DNA from: a virus
Length of the DNA stretch: 20,921 nt
Reading direction: 5' to 3' (one strand)
Virus record (IMG/VR): IMGVR_UViG_3300027668_000131
Location: 1 to 20,921 of that record
Part shown: piece after piece, positions 15,201 to 20,921 of the stretch
Numbering within the stretch: position 1 is the first letter of the stretch
How the letters are laid out: every line of letters begins with the position of its first letter
Program-made: the position numbers and the translations under genes
The notes under the pieces: model-generated
The model's database searches: none
Seen by the model: the letters and a program-made list of their open reading frames with translations, nothing else
Told to the model about the DNA's origin: nothing

Positions 15201-17827
15201 GTGGCAATGCCCTTTCCTTAACTTTAGACACTTCACAAAATGCAACCTTTACTGGAGAAGTTACAGCCGATGCTATACAACTACCAGTCCAAACCCCATC
15301 AAGTACAACAAACAAAATTTATAATGTAGGCGGAGCTTTATACTTTAATGGAGCTGCTGTTGGCGGTGGTGGTGATGGTGATATTACAGCAGTTGTTGCA
15401 GGTACTAATTTAACTGGCGGAGGTACTTCAGGATCAGTTACTTTAAACCTAGCCAATGCAATATCTATATCAGGAGCTATAGCTTCGGGTGCAATTACAA
15501 CCACATCTAATACTTTAAATAAAATACGCTCATCCACTGATGGGTCAAATGCAGGTATAGAATTCTCAACCCTTGTCCCTAATTATTCGCAAAAAGGCAA
15601 TATATTTTTTAATCATTTAGATAGCTCGAGTTACGGAAGCAATGCTAGTTTTACTTTAAATTCTTCTGAACCAACTACCACAATTCTTGCTGATGGAAAA
15701 TTAATGTTTAAAGAGGGCTTGTATGTAAAGCCTTCAAGCGGTACTGGAGCAGGGACACAAATCATTACAAGTTCAAGGAATCTTGTAAATATTGGAACTG
15801 TTAATTCAGGAGCAATTACAACAACTAATTTATATGCAAATGATTCCTATGATGGTTTTATAGCAAAAATAGAAAATGATTTAGGTGCAAGCGGGGGTTA
15901 TGGTCTTTGGGTAGATACTCGTTGGAATACGTCTACTAATATACCTTTTAAAGTTACAAGCAATTCAGGAAATAGCGAATTATTTAAAATAACAGGTTTG
16001 GGAGCTATAACTGCAAATGGAACTATATCCCAAGTTGGTGCAGTTTCTTTAAACAGCAACAGTCTAAGTGATCCTGATAGTACATCAAGAACAAGATATC
16101 CAGCAGGGCAAATGCTTACACATATTGCAGAAGCTAATGGTGTTTCTATTATTGGTGGTCAGGGTAATTATCAAGGATGTAGCTTAACAATAGGAGAAGA
16201 AACAGGGCGTTCTGCAAACTTTAAACTTATCAGAGGTATATCAGATACTAATGGTAGTCCAGCAGAGGAGTTTTCTATAGATGGTGTTGGTAATGCTGTA
16301 TTCGCAGGAACTATTAATTCAGGTGCTATTACAGCTACAGGAGATATTTTTGCTTCTGGCGGTAGTCTTTTTACTGGAAATGGTGGCGTTGTAGCTAGTG
16401 ATAGCACATCTAGGCCTTTAAATTTTGCGATAGGAAATACTACTACTAAGATGACTCTTGATACTTCAGGCAGATTGCTTGTCGGTCTAACTGGAGCTTC
16501 AGGATTTGGACAATTAGAAGCAACAACCCTTGCTACAGTTGGTCAAACTATTTTAGCTAGAACTGGTGGCAAAGTTGGAATTGGACTTACTAATCCTGCC
16601 TATAAGCTCCATCAATCAGGTACAGGATTACAAAGATTTCAAATAGATGCAACAGATAATAATGCCAATGGTAGTGGTATGTACCTTAGAGTTTTAAATA
16701 GTGGCTCTGTTGTAAGTCAATCAACTATAACAATTGATAATGCAGGTAATCTTAAATTTTTCACTGGTACTTCAAGTGAAGCAGAACGCATGAGAATAGA
16801 TGGTGTTGGTAATGCTGTATTCGCAGGAACTATAACTAGCGGAGCAATAACAAGCACCAGTTCAATTAATTCTGCTGGGGGTTATTATGTTTCAGGTACA
16901 GAGGTTATAGATGCTTCGCGTAACCTAACTAATATTGGAACTATCGCTAGTGCAGGTATATTAGCAGGTAATATAAACATTACTTCAAATCAAATTACGT
17001 CTGGTTACAATCAAAACAATGATAATTTAGACGTTTGGATAAACTACAGAGGGTATCAGAATGGTACTAATTACTTTAGAGACTTTAGAGTTGGTAATGG
17101 CAAACAAGCACAATTACTTTTTGTGGATGGCAGTACAGGTGTTGTAGCAGTAACCAATGATTTAACGGTTGGAGGCAATGCCTCTGTTGGCTTGCTTAAA
17201 ATTGGCACAACAACTGTTTTGGATGGTTCTCGTAACTTAAAAAATATTACATCTTTAGCCATAGGTACAGCTTCAGTAACTTCAGGCTTTGGATTAGAAA
17301 TATCAAATGTTAATGAAGCTGCTATTTTAATCAGAGCAGATACAGACAATGTTGGCGAAGATGGCAACGCTATAATTAAATATTCTCAAGATAATACGAT
17401 AATAGAAGGCACGACAGGCTACACCGCCGATAACCATTTTGCTTTTACCAATGCTCATAACTCAAGCCGTTGGTTGTTTCAATCTGCGGGTACAACAAAG
17501 GTTACAATTTTACCTACAGGTGCAATTACTTCAGCAGACAACATAACAGCCTTCTCAGACGAACGATTAAAAACAAACATACAAACGCTTGATCCAAAAC
17601 TAGCGTTAAAAATGAGAGGAGTTAGCTTCACTAAAGACGAGAAACAAGGAAGCGGAGTCATAGCTCAAGAAATAGAAAAGATAGCCCCTGAACTTGTATT
17701 AACAGCAGATGACGAAATAGGAACTAAATCAGTTGCTTACGGTAACTTGGTTGGATATTTAATTGAGACTGTTAAAGATCAACAAAAGCAAATAGATGAA
17801 TTAAAAGAACTGATAGGGGCGGCGTAA
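12239..17827 (+). CDS. Giant J-like tail-tip hub and fibre protein with C-terminal S74 chaperone
   Basis: The 1862-residue protein forms the tail tip and host-recognition fibre. Residues 1-75 include a hydrophobic stretch (NMVLTAATLAVGVKGYM) and GKLPIVYGSRRTGA, typical of hub N-termini. Residues ~75-600 are the gpJ-like hub (FIYDAKGQFRGVPQLTVQVK, DYITNSAYGKG, FHCNAYIDGNKTVMENAREL). An EF-hand-like loop lies at 331-342. Residues ~605-696 look like an FN3 domain. Residues ~697-1770 are Gly/Ser/Thr/Asn-rich fibre with repeated GTI-SGAIT and SRNLTNIGT units. Residues 1773-1862 form an S74-type intramolecular chaperone: SDERLKTNI, the expected autocleavage Ser (S1773), GVIAQEIEKIAPELV, and a closing coiled coil. 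No separate K (NlpC/P60) or I gene precedes it, unlike lambda. It starts directly after the previous stop. Confidence 0.88.
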   Translation: MGVFATFFAWVGRTWTAASTLQKINMVLTAATLAVGVKGYMQQRAMLAKGQDILANKVAAGGKLPIVYGSRRTGAQIIYMDTAGNSSTHLYVVYAISVGECEEIMGSTIELSGNSLRDRKQFRNGGYIGTDKISSGSGSLCTANQNSGSVDLAAGSFGTNPALGGYRYVMNIHHGQASQTADPMLRASIGSQWTTAHRLDGVAYIACSFIYDAKGQFRGVPQLTVQVKGRKIFDPRDNSTAWSDNPALVMLDYITNSAYGKGLATSQINMSTFSAAANKADTLLDIPYFGGNTKPLNWSGSAGDNFITIGGSAANDTWWQNKVGNLIDLYDTNGNGIIDGKEISALQRDEFFDENPEFIVYFNGTLGGSYANQSGSYSAKSKRFHCNAYIDGNKTVMENARELLANMRGLFLYIDGKYELQIEDTGSSTFSINDSHIIGDSGISVDYGNKDAKANVVICEFFNANKRYEMDTATVYHTATTDANDYTSDDDGEILEIKAEFPHTTSAYIAYNHAKTILTRSRAQTSVQFLGTPEMYKLKIGDIVNLTYSGLGFNGKIFRVEAMQLQSGGLVSVSLLEYFDVYTWTVPPQEATEALSNIPSAYAVKAPASITFTDSDASSSDRPFLSWALPTDYPYYQWRVNVVDSSGVQQLNKIVDINNVDLNFIPVGANYVASVTALNTMGVESNASTKTFTVGDPSTGTPDIKDGAITNVKVLNLSAAKINTGELNLGTASGMSVRQNKTGYSSNAAGFWLGNDGGTAKFNIGNSSSFLRWDGSALNIAGSIAATTGVIGGFTVGSNSLIAGSGTSRISLSTATGIHLGNNTFGSAPFRVSLAGALVATNATISGAITATTLNVTNATVTGTLDASVITLNGEPLSNLMSYSSSGSGSITLLEVANINGDFVVNGNFEATGSQPDLVIGKVFNVSNANDRTIQADARLVSTNGSGSFVIQQQVHNNATLTTKAYFQYDAFGNTTSLGTAATLNISSGNALSLTLDTSQNATFTGEVTADAIQLPVQTPSSTTNKIYNVGGALYFNGAAVGGGGDGDITAVVAGTNLTGGGTSGSVTLNLANAISISGAIASGAITTTSNTLNKIRSSTDGSNAGIEFSTLVPNYSQKGNIFFNHLDSSSYGSNASFTLNSSEPTTTILADGKLMFKEGLYVKPSSGTGAGTQIITSSRNLVNIGTVNSGAITTTNLYANDSYDGFIAKIENDLGASGGYGLWVDTRWNTSTNIPFKVTSNSGNSELFKITGLGAITANGTISQVGAVSLNSNSLSDPDSTSRTRYPAGQMLTHIAEANGVSIIGGQGNYQGCSLTIGEETGRSANFKLIRGISDTNGSPAEEFSIDGVGNAVFAGTINSGAITATGDIFASGGSLFTGNGGVVASDSTSRPLNFAIGNTTTKMTLDTSGRLLVGLTGASGFGQLEATTLATVGQTILARTGGKVGIGLTNPAYKLHQSGTGLQRFQIDATDNNANGSGMYLRVLNSGSVVSQSTITIDNAGNLKFFTGTSSEAERMRIDGVGNAVFAGTITSGAITSTSSINSAGGYYVSGTEVIDASRNLTNIGTIASAGILAGNINITSNQITSGYNQNNDNLDVWINYRGYQNGTNYFRDFRVGNGKQAQLLFVDGSTGVVAVTNDLTVGGNASVGLLKIGTTTVLDGSRNLKNITSLAIGTASVTSGFGLEISNVNEAAILIRADTDNVGEDGNAIIKYSQDNTIIEGTTGYTADNHFAFTNAHNSSRWLFQSAGTTKVTILPTGAITSADNITAFSDERLKTNIQTLDPKLALKMRGVSFTKDEKQGSGVIAQEIEKIAPELVLTADDEIGTKSVAYGNLVGYLIETVKDQQKQIDELKELIGAA
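13229..13264 (+). other. EF-hand-like calcium-binding loop in the hub protein
   Basis: The codons give DTNGNGIIDGKE, residues 331-342 of the J-like protein. This fits the 12-residue EF-hand loop: acidic or Asn side chains at 1, 3, 5 and 9, Gly at 6, Ile at 8, Glu at 12. Helix-like LIDLY precedes it and ISALQRDEF follows. Calcium binding is inferred from the motif. Confidence 0.65.
16277..16314 (+). repeat. 38-bp direct repeat in the fibre region, copy 1
   Basis: These 38 bases are identical to 16796-16833, 519 bp downstream. They encode IDGVGNAVFAGT, followed by a similar SGAIT segment in both copies. Identity at all codon third positions points to recent duplication or recombination within the fibre. 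Confidence 0.9.
16796..16833 (+). repeat. 38-bp direct repeat in the fibre region, copy 2
   Basis: Exact second copy of 16277-16314, in the same reading frame (a 519-bp offset is a multiple of three), so loss or gain of the intervening 173 residues by recombination would keep the gene open. Confidence 0.9.
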
Positions 17828-18441
17828 TGTCCTTTTTACCTGTAACTAACTTATCCATGAACGCCATCCATGTTGAGGTGGGCGGAAGTAATAACAGCTC
17901 AGTTAGTCTAAATGATTCAGATGTTAGGGGTATTGGCTATACAAATAAAACCTATGATTCAAATGGAATAAATCAAGGAAGTGGAACGACTATAAGCATG
18001 GGAGAATTCAGAGATGCAAATGATTTAGATATTGATTGGTCACCACAAATTACTTCAGGTAACTTTCAAATCTCTAGTCCGGCTTATATTTATTGGGGTT
18101 ACGCAAGATTTTTAGGCGGTGGCTTTGGATCAACCAATGATCTAGGGTCTAATTTATTTAGTAATGCACCTTGGGAGTTTTGGAAAGTTACTGGACATGC
18201 TAGCGTGTTTGGAGCTATACAGAACGATACTTTTAAGCTCTATGGGATTTTTAGTAATTCAGGATGGGAAATATTAAAGATATATACCGGCACATCTAAT
18301 TCAGGAACTTATCTGGGCGAATACAGAAGGGCAAATGCAAACTATTCAGCAACAAGTGGTACTACCCAATGGATCATGGATAAGGTTCTTTTACCCAATA
18401 CAACAGGCGTAACTTATTTCTTAGAGTTCTTTTCAGAATAA
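17827..18441 (+). CDS. Putative tail-associated virion protein, function unknown
   Basis: The 204-residue protein has an N-terminal ~60 residues with MNAIHVEVGGSNNSSVSLND, DVRGIG and TISMGEFRDAND. I recall this opening (a SLND-D-RG and ISM-EF pattern) from structural proteins of marine phages. The remainder is rich in Gly, Ser, Trp, Tyr and Phe with a beta pattern (FKLYGIFSNSGWEILKIYTG), suggesting a globular receptor- or sugar-binding domain. The start overlaps the stop of the J-like gene (TAATG) and its own stop overlaps the next start, so it is translated as part of the fibre block. A role as fibre tip or accessory protein is inference. Confidence 0.6.
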   Translation: MSFLPVTNLSMNAIHVEVGGSNNSSVSLNDSDVRGIGYTNKTYDSNGINQGSGTTISMGEFRDANDLDIDWSPQITSGNFQISSPAYIYWGYARFLGGGFGSTNDLGSNLFSNAPWEFWKVTGHASVFGAIQNDTFKLYGIFSNSGWEILKIYTGTSNSGTYLGEYRRANANYSATSGTTQWIMDKVLLPNTTGVTYFLEFFSE

Positions 18442-18641
18442 TGGCTAGTTACATCAAAAATAATGTTCCTTACTATTATATTGAGGAATTATATGAGGAA
18501 GCACCTGTTAGATACGAAGTGCCAGCAGTTATAGATGCTGATGGTTCTATTGATGAAGAACTATGTATAAATAAATTGGAGGCAATAAAGCCTTCTTTTC
18601 AACACATGTTTGATATGGATAAATTATATCCACAAACCTAA
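18441..18641 (+). CDS. Small acidic protein, function unknown
   Basis: A 66-residue acidic protein with Tyr-rich N-terminus (NNVPYYYIEELYEEAPVRYE) and a predicted C-terminal helix. The ATG overlaps the preceding stop (TAATG). No domain is recognised and there is no signal peptide or membrane segment. A DADGSIDEE stretch resembles part of a calcium loop but lacks the first Asp and the position-12 Glu. It may be a fibre assembly helper, by context only. Confidence 0.6.
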   Translation: MASYIKNNVPYYYIEELYEEAPVRYEVPAVIDADGSIDEELCINKLEAIKPSFQHMFDMDKLYPQT

Positions 18642-18647
18642 ATACCT

Positions 18648-18654
18648 AGGAGGT
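18648..18654 (+). promoter_or_regulatory. Consensus ribosome binding site AGGAGGT
   Basis: This is the most complete Shine-Dalgarno sequence I noticed in the window, seven bases before the ATG at 18662. It fixes that start and suggests high translation of a small protein. Confidence 0.85.
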
Positions 18655-18661
18655 ATACAAA

Positions 18662-18901
18662 ATGGCAATAACATTAACAACAACAGTTCAAAGGGTTGAA
18701 ACATATCCAGCAATGACACCAGCACCAGAAGGTGAAGAAACATTTACAACAATGATGGTTGTCTACAATGATTTATTTGATGATGCTGATGACGATCAAC
18801 TACCTGTAACTGCTACTAAGGTTTTACATTTTACTAAAGGTGATGACATGTCCGGACAGGATGATTTGGTAAAAACAATTGCCACCGCTATTTGGTCATA
18901 A
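18662..18901 (+). CDS. Small acidic protein near fibre genes, function unknown
   Basis: The 79-residue protein has VQRVETYPAMTPAPEGEETF, a central MMVVYNDLFDDADDDQLPVT, and a C-terminal GDDMSGQDDLVKTIATAIWS. I recall similar small proteins beside tail-fibre genes in marine phages, without a known role. It is strongly acidic in the middle and has no membrane segment. The perfect AGGAGGT upstream implies more product than its neighbours, which would suit a chaperone or a multi-copy structural component (inference). Confidence 0.65.
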   Translation: MAITLTTTVQRVETYPAMTPAPEGEETFTTMMVVYNDLFDDADDDQLPVTATKVLHFTKGDDMSGQDDLVKTIATAIWS

Positions 18902-18955
18902 AAGATTTATAAATATCAAATGTAGGTATAAAATTAATAAAAATAGGAATTAAAT

Positions 18956-20921
18956 ATGGCAACACATGATTACAATATAGCCAATGCAAATGGTGCTACT
19001 TTTAGGGCAGATTTAAACAATGCGTTGCTTGCTATTGTCTCAACAAACAGCAGTAGCACCTCTCCTTCTACAACTTTTGCCCACATGCTTTGGATTGATA
19101 CCGCAAATAACACCTTGCGAATACGAAATGCCGCTAATAACGCTTGGATAACAACAGGTTTAAGTCTTACAGCAAGTAATACATTTACTGGTACTTTAAA
19201 CGGCAATGCAAATACAGCAACAATATTAGCCTCAGCCAGAACTATTAATGGCGTATCTTTTAACGGAAGTGCAAATATATCGTTTGGAACTGACTCTGTT
19301 GTTGAGGGTAGTTCAAATCTTTATTACACAAATGCAAGGGCAAATAGTGCTTTTGATATAAGGTTAGCCACAAAAGATACGGACAATCTAGCAGAGGGTG
19401 ATAACTTGTACTACACCCAAGCTAGGTTTGATTCTGCCTTTGGTGCTAAGTCTACAACCAACCTAACTGAAGGAACTAAGCTCTACTACACAACTGCAAG
19501 GGCAAATAGTGATTTTGATACCAGATTGGCTACAAAAGATACAGACAATTTAGCAGAAGGGGACAACCTTTATTACACACAAACTAGGTTTAATTCTGCC
19601 TTTGGTGCTAAGTCTACAACTAATCTACCTGAAGGAACTAAGCTTTATTATACTCAAGCTAGGTTTAATACTGCTTTTACAGCTAAATCCACATCTGGAT
19701 TATCCGAAGGTAGTAATCTTTATTATACTCAAACTAGATTTAATACAGCCTTTACGGCTAAGACTACGTCTGGATTATCAGAGGGTAGTAACCTTTATTA
19801 TACGCAAGCTCGATTTGATACAGCCTTTGCTGGTAAATCTACAACCAATCTAGCCGAAGGAACTAAACTATTTTTTACCGATGAAAGGGTAGACGATAGA
19901 GTCTCTTCATTAATAACAAACGGTGTTGGTATTAGTTGGGCATATAATGACGGCTCTGGAACTTTAGTACCAACAGTCACACTATCACCTTTTAACACAT
20001 CTAACTTATCTGAATCTGGAAATCTTTACTACACTGTTGCCAGAGCTAACTCTGCAATTGATTCTAAGGTAAATAAATCTTTTGTTGACGGCCTTGGTAT
20101 TGCAGCAACTACAGCAGATACCTTACTAAACGCTAGAAATATTAGTTTAAGCGGTGATGTAGTCGGCTCAGTTGCATTTAATGGCTCTGGTAATGTCAAC
20201 ATATCAACTGTTATTCAAGCCAATTCAGTGGCCTTAACAACTGACACAACCGGCGATTATATTAAAGCAATTACCGGAACTAATAATAAGATCACTGTAA
20301 CCGGTTCTGGCACTGAAGGCAGAGATGTCACTTTAACCTTACCCAATGATGTCCAGATAGCGAATAATTTAGTTGTTGCAAACAACCTTACAGTTAATGG
20401 AACGCTTACCTATCTCAACACTACAAACATGGCGATTGCGGATAATTTATTTGAATTAAATGCAGGACTAACAGGAACGCCAGTTAATGACTCTGGTATG
20501 TTTATCAATCGTGGTAATCAAAACAACGCTGTATTTATTTGGGACGAATCAGCAGACAAATTTACATTAGGATTAACAACAGCTAACGGAACTGCAACCG
20601 GTAATATATCGCTTTCAGCTTTAGGCACTTTAGTGGCAAATATAGAAGGGCAGTTAATTGGTAATGTCACAGGGCAAGTGTCATCTATTTCAAACTTTAC
20701 GACAGCAAATTTAACTGAAAATACTAATCTTTATTTTACAAACTCTAGGGCTAATTCAGCTATAGACTCTAAAGTAAATAAGGCTTTTATTGATAACTTA
20801 TCAGTTGTTGCTTCTTCTGTTTCTGGAAATGCAGGAAGTGCAACTGTACTTGCTACAGCCAGAACAATAGGGGGCGTTGCTTTTAATGGATCAGCAAATA
20901 TAGTCCCTACTACATTTAATG
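18956..20921 (+). CDS. Second tail fibre protein, repeat-rich, 3' end outside window
   Basis: ATG 18956 has AGGAA at 18945-18949, six bases upstream, and the frame stays open for 655 codons to the window edge. The N-terminus (HDYNIANANGATFRADLNNA, then FAHMLWIDTANNTLRIRN and AWITTG) is a phage fibre-type opening that I recall from marine phages and may attach to the tail. Residues ~121-315 are a tandem array of eight NLYYT-type units (19316-19900). Two further NLYYT units stand alone at 20021 and 20726. A second motif, AxTxLAxARTIxGVxFNGSANI, occurs near 19202 and 20822, with a diverged copy between. A segment with NLTVNGTLTYLNTTNMAIAD and WDESADKFTLGLTT resembles cyanophage-type fibre domains. 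The missing C-terminus should hold the receptor-binding part or another chaperone. Confidence 0.85.
   Translation, partial: MATHDYNIANANGATFRADLNNALLAIVSTNSSSTSPSTTFAHMLWIDTANNTLRIRNAANNAWITTGLSLTASNTFTGTLNGNANTATILASARTINGVSFNGSANISFGTDSVVEGSSNLYYTNARANSAFDIRLATKDTDNLAEGDNLYYTQARFDSAFGAKSTTNLTEGTKLYYTTARANSDFDTRLATKDTDNLAEGDNLYYTQTRFNSAFGAKSTTNLPEGTKLYYTQARFNTAFTAKSTSGLSEGSNLYYTQTRFNTAFTAKTTSGLSEGSNLYYTQARFDTAFAGKSTTNLAEGTKLFFTDERVDDRVSSLITNGVGISWAYNDGSGTLVPTVTLSPFNTSNLSESGNLYYTVARANSAIDSKVNKSFVDGLGIAATTADTLLNARNISLSGDVVGSVAFNGSGNVNISTVIQANSVALTTDTTGDYIKAITGTNNKITVTGSGTEGRDVTLTLPNDVQIANNLVVANNLTVNGTLTYLNTTNMAIADNLFELNAGLTGTPVNDSGMFINRGNQNNAVFIWDESADKFTLGLTTANGTATGNISLSALGTLVANIEGQLIGNVTGQVSSISNFTTANLTENTNLYFTNSRANSAIDSKVNKAFIDNLSVVASSVSGNAGSATVLATARTIGGVAFNGSANIVPTTFN
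19316..19900 (+). repeat. In-frame tandem array of eight NLYYT-type units
   Basis: Units start at 19316, 19403, 19478, 19565, 19640, 19715, 19790 and 19865. Lengths alternate 87, 75, 87, 75, then 75, 75, 75 bp. Each unit has (N/K)LYYT, then (A/T)R(A/F), then a short helix-like run and (L)xEG(D/T/S). Units 1-2 and 3-4 form a 162-bp higher-order repeat, with 28 identical bases at 19431-19458 and 19593-19620. The eighth unit is diverged (KLFFTDERVDDRV). Confidence 0.9.

Noticed and set aside
14467-15315. Long open frames on the minus strand opposite the fibre region
   Set aside because: They lie fully inside the J-fibre gene, contain odd residue runs rich in Val, Pro and Leu, and have no ribosome sites. 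They result from the Gly/Thr/Ala/Ser codon bias of the fibre.
16277-16833. Diversity-generating retroelement template/variable pair
   Set aside because: The 38-bp copies are identical with no adenine-specific differences, both lie inside the fibre gene, and no reverse transcriptase is in the window.
18441-18641. EF-hand in the 66-residue protein (DADGSIDEE)
   Set aside because: Aligned to the 12-residue loop it lacks the acidic residue at position 1 and Glu at position 12.
19602-19853. 83-residue + strand open frame inside the second fibre repeats
   Set aside because: It is an alternative frame of the tandem repeat, so it is itself repetitive and Leu/Ile-rich. The fibre frame explains the region.
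19316-19900. CRISPR array
   Set aside because: The repeats are contiguous, in frame and coding, with no unique spacers between them.

Overview
The window reads as one continuous late (virion-assembly) module of a long-tailed, non-contractile (siphovirus-like) dsDNA phage or prophage. Every supported gene is on the + strand. The DNA is clearly AT-rich, genes are packed with stop/start overlaps of a few bases, and the order follows the phage lambda late operon: small terminase, large terminase, head-tail joiner, portal, protease/capsid, head-tail connectors, tail terminator, tail tube, G/GT chaperones, tape measure, tail-tip proteins, J-like hub, fibres. Several fibre and tail-tip proteins look like families I recall from marine (cyanophage and pelagiphage-type) genomes, so a marine bacterial host is plausible. 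The host cannot be fixed from this sequence.

Layout: 1-249 is a left flank with no convincing gene; it holds a 12-bp perfect palindrome and may include the packaging (cos-like) region. 250-2530 is the terminase pair. 2612-6683 holds a gpW-like joining protein, a lambda-family portal, and a single reading frame that fuses an HK97-type prohead protease to the major capsid protein, with a strong internal start that could release the capsid protein alone. A hairpin-plus-T-tract terminator (6698-6728) follows. 6741-9176 holds a small protein, two tandemly duplicated connector-like proteins, the tail terminator, a 50-residue Lys-rich protein, the tail tube protein and the tail chaperones, expressed as G and as a G-T fusion through a -1 slip on A AAA AAG. 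9160-12238 is the tape measure and two tail-tip proteins. 12239-17827 is one 1862-residue protein combining a J-like hub, an EF-hand-like loop, an FN3-like domain, a long repetitive fibre and a C-terminal S74 self-cleaving chaperone. 17827-18901 holds three small genes of unknown function. 18956 to the window end is a second, incomplete repeat-rich fibre gene.

Together these genes would cut and pump DNA into a procapsid (terminases, portal), build and mature the shell (protease-capsid), join head to tail (gpW-like protein, two connectors, tail terminator), polymerise a tail of set length (tube, chaperones, tape measure), and form the adsorption apparatus (tail tip, J-like protein, fibres). 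The head module is mosaic: terminase and portal are lambda-type, while protease and capsid are HK97-type. No replication, lysis, integration or defence gene is visible. I see no convincing unknown system here. The most distinctive items are the nested protease/capsid start, the recoding site, the duplicated connector, the EF-hand-like insertion and the layered repeats in the second fibre.
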